Positions 19,826-31,635 are shown, counted from the stretch's first letter. The stretch is DNA of 64,000 nt from Symbiodinium natans (GCA_905221605.1 CAJNDS010002797.1:203501-267500); one strand, 5' to 3'. Notes: generated by a model from the sequence alone, not told the origin. Program-made: numbers and translations.

Positions 19826-20147
19826 TCAGCAATGCGAGGCCGGAAGATCCCCTCAACCGTAGTGAGGCCGAACTTTATGTGTCCTCAGCCGGAGCGAGGC
19901 CGAAACTTGGCCACTCCCTCTGCCGAAGCGAGGCCGAAAACACACCCTCTGCCGAAGCGAGGCCGAAAAGTTCCCTCAGCACGTGGCGAGGCCGTACTCA
20001 GGCAGCTATGTTGCTGGCAGCCGACTACCAAGCAAACACAGTGGTTGCGGTTTGAGTCCTGTTGGAGCCCACCCTTAGGTACAGTCTCCAGGCAACAGCA
20101 CTCCCTACCTGAGCACCCCACCGGGGTTGAGCCGAAACTTGAGCCAG
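19826..20147. repeat. hairpin-motif cluster and block tail
   Basis: Six hairpin motifs in 170 bp (19826, 19851, 19882, 19915, 19943 and 19974), two of them identical (CCTCTGCCGAAGCGAGG). They are followed by a conserved tail ending in ACCCCACCGGGGTTGAGCCG, also present before 23197, before 25324 and before 28171. Confidence 0.8.
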
Positions 20148-21069
20148 GTGAATTTTTCGTCTGCACGCTGCGAGGCGTAGCCACCCGAAGGGGCTGTGGG
20201 TTCAAGTGAAACAAAAGCTTACTAAAACTGTGGGGTGAAACTGCCGGTAAGTTCCCCCTCTCATTCCTTGTCCTCGGTTTTGACGTACCGCTACCCTCAA
20301 CCGAAGTGAGGCCGGAATGTCGTTTTGACCAAGTCGTTGCCATTGGCTTGAAGACTTTGGCCAAGGCAAATTGCCTGTATGCTTGCACATTCTCTGTGTT
20401 GTCTATTCGGGAGGTGATCCATGCCCTCGTTCGTGGAGGCCGCTATCCCTCAACCGAATGGAGGTCAATTCCTGTAGACCCAGATGCTCGTTCTACGAGT
20501 CTCATTGCATGTCCTGAGTGCTTCCATCCACACCCCTCAACCGTAGTGAGGCCGGACATGTCTTCAAACCAGGTCATGGCCCGAGGCTTCATGGACTCTG
20601 GTTACGGTGGCTGCCTCTTGCATGCACAGGGCATACTTCCTGTGGCTTTTGCCGGGAGGTGATCCATGCCCTCCGATTCTCAGAGGCCGCTATCCCTCTA
20701 CCAGCGGGGTGGTCAATCCCCATAGACCGTTCCATATTGATTGAGGCCCAATTCTGCACTTTCTCGTCATCTCACCTTGACGGATCCATGCCCTCGATTC
20801 ACACATCTCCAACACGAGCCAAGCAGGAGGAACAGGTGAAGTACCTGCCCAAACATACCCCTTTTTAGGCTGGAGGACGCTAAGCGACCGAAATCGCCGC
20901 TACGCACCGGTGACCCCACGCCACACACCTTCAACAGGTGGCCGGTACAGGCGCCTGACAGGGGGCCGGGCAAGGTGCCGACTACCAGGTCAAACCCACC
21001 CTGCCTGTGAGGATATTATGTACGAGGCCGCTATCCATTGTGAAACTTGACATTCTCCAATCCAGCCGG
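20148..21069. repeat. dispersed repeat block A, copy 2
   Basis: Begins with GTGAATTTTTCGTCTGCACG and matches 11213-11930, but continues 200 bp further (GCTGGAGGACGCTAAGCGAC and following), as does copy 3 at 25324. Confidence 0.85.
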
Positions 21070-23196
21070 GTGAATTTTTCGTCTGCACGCTGCGAGGCGT
21101 AGCCACCCGAAGGGGCCGTTGGTCAAGGTGAAACTAAACTAAAAATTACCTCGCTTGAGGTGTTGCGTTCTCAGCTAGGCCCTCTCTCAGCTGCAACCCT
21201 CAGCACTCGCGAGGCCGAACTTTGCCTTCCGCATGCATTGCTGTTGAGGCACTTGTTGTGGCATCAGCCTCCGTAAGTTTGGCAATCCCCACTCAGCACT
21301 GGATGTTCTGTTCGAGGCATATTTCCTCAGCGCATGCGAGGCCGCAAAGTGAAACACGTGAGGTATGAAAAACTGCTACTCCAGGTTCGTCCGCAGCTCC
21401 GGCTTTCTCGCACTTACTAACCGTGCCTTGCAGCCTCCCCCAAAGTAGCGTCACCCTGGCTTTCTCGCTCTTACTCACCAGTTGACCAATAATGCATCTC
21501 ACGCGGTTGCTTCATGGTAAAACTGCAGCTCGAGGTCCCGGCGTTCTCGCTCTTACTAACCCGGACCGACACTGCAGAGAAGCATTGACTGTTGTTCCCT
21601 CATCGGAGGCGAGGCCGAACAACCATTCCGCTGCATCAGCGCAGCCAGGCCCTCAGCTCCTCACTGAGCCAGGGCTCTCTTTAGACAGAGTTCCCCTGCT
21701 GGCAAGCCCTCTATCTCTTTGTGACCCCCGCGGTGCCACGTATAAGCAGCTGCACCGCGTGTCTTAGGACCACAGTTTTCATTCGGATTTGTTGTTGTAG
21801 GCCTTCCAGTGCTTGAGGCCGAATCCAAACACCACATCTCACGTCACAAGGCTGGCAATTTGGCTCCAACATCTGAAGATAGTAACACATACTCTGCGTG
21901 GCGTCCGCGTGAGCTAGCCTGTCCTTTCTTTAGGAGTTCGGCTCCTTTCATCGCTTGTCTTACCACAGGTCTCTTTCGGTGGCCCGTACTCAGCAGCCAG
22001 CACATGTACCATCCTCAGACGCCAGAGCCGCCTTGCCCCAGCAAGTGCCCATACAAACCACTCACCAGATAGTGAGAGCCAACATCTTCAAACAACCTCC
22101 AGCGGCCGTGCCGCGAGGACCTAAACATCTGCAAGGTTCCGCCTTGTCTGTGTGCACGGACAGACCCCAGCCCTTGCAGGAGACGTGGATGTAAACAAAA
22201 GCAGGCCTGCCATGTCCAGCAGGCTGATTACCATTGGTTGCCTTCAGATGGGAAAAGCGCGAAGATCGGGTAACCTCCATCTGAATCCTTTCCGGCCAAT
22301 ACCAACCCTTACAAACCCTCAGCACGGAGCGAGGCCGAAGGAGGCTTCTTGGACTATTGGTTTTCCGGGGAGCAGCCACCACCAGCTGCTCTTCAACTTG
22401 CACTGCGCCGCACCACAGTCCTACTGCAAGTTCCTTGGCAACGGTTTCTCAGTAGCACCAGTCAATGAGCTTTACGACACTGATGCCTCTGGTTATTTAT
22501 GTCCAGGCAGATCCACCAGGGTTGGGCCAAATCTTTTCTACCTGATTCTACCTGCGAAGAAAATCCTGTTGTGCTCAGCTTGCAGATCCCCGAAAACCTG
22601 CAAGCTTGGGCTCGAGCACACCGCAATTGTTCGGGACACTCCTGTCGCCACTGCAAGGATGCCTCTTGCAGTGCGACGTTGGCCTGCACTGTCTGCAGCG
22701 TGCCTGGCCGTTTCCCCCGTGTTTCGGTCTCACCTTCGGTTTCCACACAAGTGAGCGAGGAACCCAAACTCACCTTCAGCACAGCCCTCAATCCAAATGA
22801 GGGTCGGTGGGTTTTGCTCACCCAGAGACAGCAGGAATCTCTGGTGAGCAACAGGCTTGCGTCACCCCTCAAGCAATGCGAGGCTGCAACTCTCACTGTG
22901 ACCCAGAGCAGACTGTAGGCCACAAGGTTCCCTCAGCAACGCGAGGACGAAAAGCTTCCCTCTAGCGAAGCGAGGCCGAAAACTGTGCACTCACGCCCTT
23001 CGTCGACGGCAGCAGTTGGCGGGCCGCCGCTCTATGACAGCTTAGCCGGTCAGCCGGCCTACGAGCAAACACAGTTTTGCCAGGCCTCAAAACGGAACCT
23101 ACCCTTAGTTACAAGCCCCAGGGCCAGCCACAACGGCACTAAAGACGCTCTCTACCTGAGCACCCCACCGGGGTTGAGCCGAAACCTTGAGCCAGG
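21070..23196. repeat. 2127-bp tandem duplication, unit 1
   Basis: Begins with the border motif GTGAATTTTTCGTCTGCACG and ends with the conserved block tail. It carries seven hairpin motifs (21194, 21326, 21598, 22316, 22867, 22931 and 22957). No convincing coding region; open frames of up to 200 codons have no recognisable domain and repeat identically in unit 2. Confidence 0.95.
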
Positions 23197-25323
23197 GTGA
23201 ATTTTTCGTCTGCACGCTGCGAGGCGTAGCCACCCGAAGGGGCCGTTGGTCTAGGTGAAACTAAACTGAAAATTACCTCGCTTGAGGTGTTGCGTTCTCA
23301 GCTAGGCCCTCTCTCAGCTGCAACCCTCAGCACTCGCGAGGCCGAACTTTGCCTTCCGCATGCATTGCTGTTGAGGCACTTGTTGTGGCATCAGCCTCCG
23401 TAAGTTTGGCAATCCCCACTCAGCACTGGATGTTCTGTTCGAGGCATATTTCCTCAGCGCATGCGAGGCCGCAAAGTGAAACACGTGAGGTATGAAAAAC
23501 TGCTACTCCAGGTTCGTCCGCAGCTCCGGCTTTCTCGCACTTACTAACCGTGCCTTGCAGCCTCCCCCAAAGTAGCGTCACCCTGGCTTTCTCGCTCTTA
23601 CTCACCAGTTGACCAATAATGCATCTCACGCGGTTGCTTCATGGTAAAACTGCAGCTCGAGGTCCCGGCGTTCTCGCTCTTACTAACCCGGACCGACACT
23701 GCAGAGAAGCATTGACTGTTGTTCCCTCAGCGGAGGCGAGGCCGAACAACCATTCCGCTGCATCAGCGCAGCCAGGCCCTCAGCTCCTCACTGAGCCAGG
23801 GCTCTCTTTAGACAGAGTTCCCCTGCTGGCAAGCCCTCTATCTCTTTGTGACCCCCGCGGTGCCACGTATAAGCAGCTGCACCGCGTGTCTTAGGACCAC
23901 AGTTTTCATTCGGATTTGTTGTTGTAGGCCTTCCAGTGCTTGAGGCCGAATCCAAACACCACATCTCACGTCACAAGGCTGGCAATTTGGCTCCAACATC
24001 TGAAGATAGTAACACATACTCTGCGTGGCGTCCGCGTGAGCTAGCCTGTCCTTTCTTTAGGAGTTCGGCTCCTTTCATCGCTTGTCTTACCACAGGTCTC
24101 TTTCGGTGGCCCGTACTCAGCAGCCAGCACATGTACCATCCTCAGACGCCAGAGCCGCCTTGCCCCAGCAAGTGCCCATACAAACCACTCACCAGATAGT
24201 GAGAGCCAACATCTTCAAACAACCTCCAGCGGCCGTGCCGCGAGGACCTAAACATCTGCAAGGTTCCGCCTTGTCTGTGTGCACGGACAGACCCCAGCCC
24301 TTGCAGGAGACGTGGATGTAAACAAAAGCAGGCCTGCCATGTCCAGCAGGCTGATTACCATTGGTTGCCTTCAGATGGGAAAAGCGCGAAGATCGGGTAA
24401 CCTCCATCTGAATCCTTTCCGGCCAATACCAACCCTTACAAACCCTCAGCACGGAGCGAGGCCGAAGGAGGCTTCTTGGACTATTGGTTTTCCGGGGAGC
24501 AGCCACCACCAGCTGCTCTTCAACTTGCACTGCGCCGCACCACAGTCCTACTGCAAGTTCCTTGGCAACGGTTTCTCAGTAGCACCAGTCAATGAGCTTT
24601 ACGACACTGATGCCTCTGGTTATTTATGTCCAGGCAGATCCACCAGGGTTGGGCCAAATCTTTTCTACCTGATTCTACCTGCGAAGAAAATCCTGTTGTG
24701 CTCAGCTTGCAGATCCCCGAAAACCTGCAAGCTTGGGCTCGAGCACACCGCAATTGTTCGGGACACTCCTGTCGCCACTGCAAGGATGCCGCTTGCAGTG
24801 CGACGTTGGCCTGCACTGTCTGCAGCGTGCCTGGCCGTTTCCCCCGTGTTTCGGTCTCACCTTCGTTTTCCACACAAGTGAGCGAGGAACCCAAACTCAC
24901 CTTCAGCACAGCCCTCAATCCAAATGAGGGTCGGTGGGTTTTGCTCACCCAGAGACAGCAGGAATCTCTGGTGAGCAACAGGCTTGCGTCACCCCTCAAG
25001 CAATGCGAGGCTGCAACTCTCACTGTGACCCAGAGCAGACTGTAGGCCACAAGGTTCCCTCAGCAACGCGAGGACGAAAAGCTTCCCTCTAGCGAAGCGA
25101 GGCCGAAAACTGTGCACTCACGCCCTTCGTCGACGGCAGCAGTTGGCGGGCCGCCGCTCTATGACAGCTTAGCCGGTCAGCCGGCCTACGAGCAAACACA
25201 GTTTTGCCAGGCCTCAAAACGGAACCTACCCTTAGTTACAAGCCCCAGGGCCAGCCACAACGGCACTAAAGACGCTCTCTACCTGAGCACCCCACCGGGG
25301 TTGAGCCGAAACCTTGAGCCAGA
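23197..25323. repeat. 2127-bp tandem duplication, unit 2
   Basis: Near-identical head-to-tail copy of 21070-23196 with only scattered substitutions (for example CATCGGAGG against CAGCGGAGG). The high identity implies a recent event or gene conversion. Confidence 0.95.
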
Positions 25324-26232
25324 CAGGAACTTTCGTCTGCACGCTGCGAGGCGTAGCCACCCGAAGGGGCTGTGGGTTCAAGTGAAACAAAAGCTTACTA
25401 AAACTGTGGGGTGAAACTGCCGGTAAGTTCCCCCTCTCATTCCTTGTCCTCGGTTTTGACGTACCGCTACCCTCAACCGAAGTGAGGCCGGAATGTCGTT
25501 TTGACCAAGTCGTTGCCATTGGCTTGAAGACTTTGGCCAAGGCAAATTGCCTGTATGCTTGCACATTCTCTGTGTTGTCTATTCGGGAGGTGATCCATGC
25601 CCTCGTTCGTGGAGGCCGCTATCCCTCAACCGAATGGAGGTCATTCCTGTAGACCCAGATGCTCGTTCTACGAGTCTCATTGCATGTCCTGAGTGCTTCC
25701 ATCCACACCCCTCAACCGTAGTGAGGCCGGACATGTCTTCAAACCAGGTCATGGCCCAAGGCTTCATGGACTCTGGTTACGGTGGCTGCCTCTTGATGCA
25801 CAGGGCATACTTCCTGTGGCTTTTGCCGGGAGGTGATCCATGCCCTCCGATTCTCAGAGGCCGCTATCCCTCTACCGGCGGGGTGGTCAATCCCCATACA
25901 TAGACCGTTCCGATTGAGGCCCAATTCTGCACTTTCTCGTCATCTCACCTTGACGGATCCATGCCCTCGATTCACACATCTCCAACACGAGCCAAGCAGG
26001 AGGAACAGGTGAAGTACCTGCCCAAACATACCCCTTTTTAGGCTGGAGGACGCTAAGCGACCGAAATCGCCGCTACGCACCGGTGACCCCACGCCACACA
26101 CCTTCAACAGGTGGCCGGTACAGGCGCCTGACAGGGGGCCGGGCAAGGTGCCGACTACCAGGTCAAACCCACCCTGCCTGTGAGGATATTATGTACGAGG
26201 CCGCTATCCATTGTGAGACTTGACATTCTCCA
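25324..26232. repeat. dispersed repeat block A, copy 3
   Basis: Same block as 20148-21069 but with a variant border (ACAGGAACTTTCGTCTGC). The similarity ends near 26232, where the sequence becomes unique. Confidence 0.85.
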
Positions 26233-27340
26233 ATCCAGCCGTAGCCATTGTTCCAAAGACAGTCGGCTGGCTCTCTTGTTTGCCACCAAAACTCCATACT
26301 CTCACTTGGGAGTCGATTACCCTCAACCGAAGTGAGGCCCACTCTGCAACCACGGGTTAGCTGCATGCTTGGTCCTTGTGGGCATTTCTGAAAGCAGTGA
26401 CAACGAATCCTTCACGGAGTACGTCCCGGCTAATCCAGGGTTCTCAGCAGCTCCGGTGTTCTCGCACTTACTAACCGTGCCTTGCTGTTCTCCCCAGAAT
26501 CGCCCTGGCTTTCTCGCACTTACTCACCAGTCGACGTATTCCTCACCACAAAGTTCACTGCCATTGGGACTCGAGGCTTCTCCAGTGCAATGCTGGTACC
26601 TGCTCTTTGCTGGCCTCCATGCCTGGCCAGTTTCCTTTATCCATATTCTGGAGTTTGCTCTTTCCATATCTCACATTCCCTCAGACCTAAGTCGAGGCCG
26701 AATGATTGCTTTGTGTGATTGAGCACTGCTGGGCTGCGGTTGTCTTCTATCAATTGCTCCGACACACCGGCACCGCGGAGTCTATGCTTCAAGCTCTTGA
26801 CCGCTTTGCACCCAGTAGCATCAGCCGTCCAAGCTGCATGCAGTGCTTCCAGAGTCTCCAGGACTCAATTCCGGCATTCATTCCAGTGCCCGGTCTGCCC
26901 ATTCCATGTCATGCTCGCAATTATCAGTCCCTCTTGTGCCCATGCGGCATCTTTTCCAGGAACTGCTTGTCATCATTCTTCCCTCAGCTGAAGCGAGGCC
27001 GGAACTTCATGCACCGTTCTTCATCAGCGAGGCGTTTTCGCAACCCTTCTGTTGTTCCCTCAGCCGTGGCGAGGCCGAACCATCCATTCCCTTAGCCCGG
27101 CGAGGCCGAACCTTTGCTCCAGCATAGCGAGGCCGAAACTGCCCTTGCATAGCCTCACATGGCATCTCCGCTGGTTTCACGGGTTCTGAAAGCATTGTAC
27201 TGCGAGGGTATGTTGATCACCCTCATTCCGGCAAGCTAAGCCTGCATTCGGGTTTGCCCTCACATGGCCCTTAGTGGCGAGGCTGTGCTCGCAATTCATC
27301 CACTTCCACTTGCCTGGTTACTGGCCGGCGACATTCCATC
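26233..27340. repeat. hairpin-rich intergenic stretch
   Basis: Contains hairpin motifs near 26321, 26680, 26981, 27058 and 27090. Short open frames only; no domain recognised. Confidence 0.5.
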
Positions 27341-27343
27341 ACC

Positions 27344-27766
27344 TCAAAGGAGCATCCATTCCTCATCATCTTCCGACAAGGCCAGCATCCTTCTCGACAC
27401 ATCAGGGCCATACACCATTATCACCAGCCTTCCCAGGTATCTGATTACACGTCCGCTGCCATCAATCATCAGGGATGGGTCTGTGGGATCGACATAGAAA
27501 TCGATGTTCCAAAGTCTCGCATCTTCACAGCATCGGAAGTTCCGGAGCTGCAAGTGGAGGTTAGCTGCATTCAGGCTTCTTTGGACATTCCAATTCCAGT
27601 TCCAGGAAGAGTCCTTCACTACGCCCCTGGTGTGACCATGCAAATACACAGCATGCAATTGCCGGCATGGTCCGTCGCTCTCCGTCTGCCTTGCAGCAAG
27701 TCTCTTTGGCGTGTGGCACACTGTCCAGGGCACAGTGGACGGCCACTTTGGTCGCCGATAGCCCAC
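27344..27766 (-). CDS. possible third kinase-like N-lobe fragment
   Basis: 140 codons open. The stretch WNIDFYVDPTDPS...DGSGRVIRYLGRLVIMVYG resembles in order and spacing the region of copy B around WFNDTGDS...NGRTRFGY...YVLKVG, but the expected Lys is not conserved (VIMV). Weak similarity, probably a decayed relative; it could also be unrelated. Confidence 0.25.
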   Translation of the reverse strand: MGYRRPKWPSTVPWTVCHTPKRLAARQTESDGPCRQLHAVYLHGHTRGVVKDSSWNWNWNVQRSLNAANLHLQLRNFRCCEDARLWNIDFYVDPTDPSLMIDGSGRVIRYLGRLVIMVYGPDVSRRMLALSEDDEEWMLL

Positions 27767-27879
27767 GGGCGGAATTCTGGGGTTGAGACGGGGCCCTGTT
27801 CCACCAAAGGAAGTTAAGGCCTCGGAACCCGATTCGCTCGCACAGGTCTGCTATCTTCTTGCACCTCAGTTCTAGGAGG

Positions 27880-28180
27880 TGTTTCCCTCAACCGTAGTGA
27901 GGCCGAACTATGTTGTCCCTCCGAAGCGAGGCCGAAGACTTTCCACAATCCTCAGCTCAGGCGAGGCCGACAACACCCTCAGCAGCGAGGTCGAAAGTTC
28001 CCTCAGCACTCGGCGAGGCCGTACACAGGCAGCTATGTGGCTGGCAGAACTACCGAGCAAACACAGTGGTTTCGGTTTGAGTCCTGTTGGAGCCCACCCT
28101 TAGGTACAGCCTCCAGGCCACCGAACAGCTCACTACCTGCGCACCCCACCGGGGTTGAGCCGAGACTTGAGCCAGACAGG
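27880..28180. repeat. hairpin cluster and block tail, last copy
   Basis: Hairpin motifs near 27884, 27950, 27975 and 28000, then the conserved tail ending in GGGGTTGAGCCGAGACTTGA and the variant border ACAGGAACTTTC at about 28175. This is the right-hand end of the mosaic. Confidence 0.75.
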
Positions 28181-28843
28181 AACTTTCACACCCCCGCTGC
28201 AAGCTGTACCTGCTACTGGCCCTTTCTTTTTCGTGGTCTTCTGTTGGTTTGCGGCCTTCGTTCACTTGTACTACTCCTTTGGGCTGGGGGAGGCAGGCAT
28301 ACTCAGTAATGGGGCAATTATGCGAAGGCCTAACCTTTGCTGCGTTCACGCTCTTACTAGCAGACAAAGGCCAGTGCAATGCGCAAAGCACTTCCTTGGC
28401 GTTCTCGCTCTTACTAACCAAGGGAAGCGCACAAACAGACAGACACCCACCTTCCCCGTCCACGACGGCAAAATCAACACCAACAACATGTAGTGCGCCT
28501 GGCCGGGTGGGCCTGACGAGTGCAGTTTGGGCCAATCGAGGATGATGCGCGGCGTTCAACAGCAAACACAGACTGCGGCAAAAACATGCTCCTATCTTCA
28601 CATGCACCGCAAAGTTAAAAGGTTTGGTGAAAATGAATTCGCACTTGCGACATAATGCAGATACCTTACGCCGAAGCTATCCGTACTGCACATATGCGCA
28701 AGAAACTTAAAATACCGTGCTTGCGGAAGGAAACGGGCGTTCCCAACAGATATTAAACCAAACAACTCGGTAGAAAACATTTAAATTAGTTGGCAACAGA
28801 GAACGGGCGTTCTCAAACCAACTTAACTGAGTGACAGAACAAC
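28181..28843. other. no supported gene
   Basis: Short open frames only. The phrase ACGGGCGTTC recurs twice (28733 and 28803) in AT-richer DNA. Confidence 0.4.
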
Positions 28844-29375
28844 TGCAATGTCATGCAGAAGGCCTTTCAGGACTTCTCATGAAACTTTGAAAGCTCAGGA
28901 TCATCAAGGCCTTTTCTGAGGCCCATCGAGAAGTAAACTTGCGCAGCAAAGCATAGCTTGCAGGATCGAGACGCCTTCAAGGTCCGTCGTAACGTTTTGA
29001 ATAGAGAATGTAGAGGACTTGGAGCCAGCTGCGGCTTAACATTCTTTTCACATGAAAGAAGAGAGGCAGCCCGGGTTCCTCTGGGCTCGAGGCGGGGACC
29101 TCTTTAATGGTATTATAAGCCCGGTCTCCAAGGCCGGAAATCTTGCAGCTCAAGGGTTTTTGGGATTTTGTTGAGGCCTCGGAAGGCCTTCCAAAACCCC
29201 ATGAGTGAGGCCTGCAAAGGTCTCGAAAGGCCTCGAACGCCCGAAAGGGTAAGGCCTCTAAGGCCTTGCAATATCGCGTACACATGGTTGCAAAGTGGCC
29301 AGTTTGCGCGACTCCAAATCTGAGATCGCAAAATCTAAGCAATTCTGGCTTCGCGTGCATGGGTCTCTCCTGTGC
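28844..29375 (+). repeat. about 530-bp dispersed repeat, copy 1
   Basis: Starts at GCAATGTCATGCAGAAGG and is repeated in the same orientation at 30309-30862. It includes a run of AAGGCCTCGAA-type units (about 29170-29260). Confidence 0.85.
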
Positions 29376-30308
29376 ACGTTTCTCTCATGTTGAGCACTTC
29401 TGCAAGTTCAAAGCTGCCTGCGGAGGTCGTGGTCTCAGTTTTCCCACGTTGAGTGCTTGTCTGTGGGCCTTAGTGGAAACCGCAAGATTGAGCCCAAAAA
29501 AAAAGAAATCCGTGGTCCCAAAATTGGGGCCGCCAGACGTCCCAATTTTGGGGTCGCGGTTTCACAACCTGCAATTTAGTTCCAAATTGTATTGCAAGAG
29601 CTGGGTCCATTCGTGGCCCCAATTTTTGGGCCGTAAGACGGCCCGTTTTTTGGTCCCGATTTGAGCCCGTGGGCCCAAGCAACCGAATCTCGTCGACTGC
29701 GTCCCTGCCCTTGTTCCAGTAACTTTGGGGCAGCGTCGTGTTGAGCGCGTGGGAGCTGTCTTTGCAATGCTGCAGTGAGGCAGAACTGCAACTGTATCCT
29801 GGCGAAGCCAGAATTGCTTGTGTTTCGCAGGCCTGGGCTTCGTCCTGGCAAACCCAGCTGAGCTGCAGGTGTATCGGTCTTTTTTGGCTTTTTCTGTGGA
29901 TCGGAGTCACGCTTCAAGCTCTGGGAAGTTGACCAACGTGGCCTCAACGTTTTCTGTCTGTGGTTGTGCAGTCGCCTGCTCGACATTGCAGAATGAAAGC
30001 TTTTGGCGGGCTTGGGTTTTGGACAGCGAAGATATTTAATTAAGCGTGTTGCGCCGGCCCGGAACTTAAGTTGCCATGCGTCCAATGGCCCAAAGAAGAA
30101 GAAGATAAAGGGAAGGCCGACGCCTCCAGCGAAAGCCTTGTGAACGTCAGTTTGTCTTCTTGAAGGGCGTTGTTGATGTTTAAATGGCGGAGAGCGTTCA
30201 CTCGGCTTACACGTAACATCATCTTTAAGCCTCAGACTTTTGCCGAAGGTTTCGAAGCTTCTCGAGGCCTCCTCCAGTTTGCTTGCCTGCTGGAGACCAA
30301 CGTCAGCT

Positions 30309-30862
30309 TGCAATGTCATGCAGAAGGCCTTTCAGGACTTTCTCATGAAACTTTGAAAGCTCAGGATCATCGAGGCCTTTTCTGAGGCCATCGAGAAGTA
30401 AACTTGCGGCAGCAATAGCTTGCAGGATCATCTTAAGCGGTCGAGGCGCTTTCGAGGTCCGTCGTGACGTTTTGAATAGAGAATAAAGAGGACTTGGAGC
30501 CAGCTGCGGCTTAACATTCTTTTCACATGAAAGAAGAGAGGCAGCCCGGGTTCCTCTGGGCTCGAGGCCTTGCGGGGACCCCTTAATAGTATTGCAAGCC
30601 CGGGTCCCCGAGGCCTCGAAATCTTGCAAGCTCAAGGGGTTTTGGGATTTTGTCGAGGCCTCGGGAGCCTCGGAAGGCCTCGAAACCCCATGAGTAAGGC
30701 CTCGAAAGGCCTCGAAAGGCCTCGAACGCCCGAAAGGGTGAGGCCTCTGAGGCCTTGCAACATCGCGTACACATGGTTGCAAAGTGGCCAGTTTGCGCGA
30801 CTCCAAATCTGGGGTCGCAAAATCTAAGCAATTCTGGCTTCGCGTGCATGGGCCTCCCCTGT
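30309..30862 (+). repeat. about 550-bp dispersed repeat, copy 2
   Basis: Same sequence as 28844-29375 with point changes and a slightly longer GGCCTCGAAA array (30655-30730). The 930 bp between the copies hold no recognisable gene. Confidence 0.85.
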
Positions 30863-31219
30863 ATAACAACACTGGGACCCTTTTTGAAGGCAAACCAACG
30901 GCAAAGAAGCTTAGAACCCAAAAAACAGCTGGATTCCAAATGTGGAGCAAAAACTAAGCGGAGCGTCAGTCGAATTTGACTGCCCAGCACATGTGGCCTC
31001 CACTCTGAGCTCTTCTCTGGCCAGCAGTTCTTTACCTTCAACTTCAACTTCGACGGCTCTAAGTCTCTTATCTGGCTTTTTTTGCTTTGCTTCTTCCAGT
31101 TTAGAGTTTCTGTTGTTGTTCCCTTTTTCTTAAACGGCCGGACCCCCCTTTGGCATTTGTCAGTCTTTGTTCACAGACTTGACTGCCTTTCCAATCTTTC
31201 TTGCCGGTATGATCTTTTT

Positions 31220-31470
31220 AAATTTTAAAGGGGGCTTAAGGGGGAAGGCTTGAATTTGAGGACAAACAAGGGGGGCTTAAGAAGGGGCTTCAAGCCCCCT
31301 TCGAGAATTATAAGCCGCAAAATTCTTAAATTGAATTTGAAGAAAGCATCGAAGGGGCTTAAGGGGAACTTGAGAAGGAAGGCTTCCTCAAATTCAAATA
31401 AGGGGGCTTCGAAGGGGCTTCAAGGGGGGCTTGAGAAATAATTCTCGAAGGGGGCTTCAAGTTCTTCTGA
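31220..31470 (+). repeat. purine-rich GGGGGCTT low-complexity array
   Basis: Irregular repeats of GGGGGCTTAAGGGG and GAAGGGGCTTCAAG with AATTC spacers. The complementary form (AAGCCCCCTTCGAG) fills 32310-32720, so the two arrays form a large imperfect inverted repeat about 1.1 kb apart. Confidence 0.8.
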
Positions 31471-31539
31471 AGGGTCAAATTGATCAGAGTCTGATGTTCA
31501 AAGTCAAAGTGTTTGATTTTATACTTCCCATTTGCTTAT

Positions 31540-31635
31540 TGTGAAGTGGAAGGAAGGGCAGAAGAGAGAAGGGGCTTTATTCTAAATTCCACCCTCTTCG
31601 AATCTTGTGTTGCTTTGTTTTTCATTCTTCCGAAA
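31540..31635 (+). repeat. short repeat, copy 1 of 3
   Basis: GAAGGGCAGAAGAGAGAAGG followed by a segment with CCACCCTCTTCGAATCTTGT. Copies: 32160-32250 (direct) and about 31760-31835 (inverted). Confidence 0.8.

Larger units (their letters stand above)
13850..19856 (-). mobile_element. APE-type non-LTR retrotransposon (LINE), nearly complete
   Basis: ORF1 with zinc ribbon and coiled coil, then ORF2 with endonuclease, RT and RNase H, all on the minus strand. Only a few disabling changes (two in-frame stops, frameshifts near the 3' end) separate it from an active element, so insertion is fairly recent. Element ends are not sharply defined; hairpin motifs crowd the 5' side (19826-19990). Confidence 0.85.
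11360..28025. repeat. dispersed mini-hairpin family CCTC-A-stem-loop-stem-GAGGCCG
   Basis: About 45 copies of 16-19 nt. Constant parts are CCTC, usually an unpaired A (sometimes T), then GAGG and mostly CCGAA. The inner 2-4 bp vary but pair: GAC/GTC (12145, 26680), GACA/TGTC (12046), GACC/GGTC (12077), GCC/GGC (27058), AC/GT (11360, 25470), GC/GC (many). The loop is often CGAA, CGTA or TGAA. Some copies were multiplied by the large duplications. Three lie inside the LINE ORF2 coding region. No such motif was found left of 11.3 kb or right of 28.1 kb. Confidence 0.85.

Noticed and set aside
21293-25050. Paired open frames of 60-200 codons repeated at 2127-bp spacing
   Set aside because: Identical only because the DNA is duplicated; no domain, no exon signals.
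26237-26257. CCGTAGCCATTG resembling the start of the spliced leader
   Set aside because: Only the first 11 bases match and no mRNA-like sequence follows; probably chance within block A copy 3.
11360-28025. CRISPR-like reading of the regularly worded short repeats
   Set aside because: Spacing is irregular, repeats are variable hairpins, and the genome is eukaryotic.
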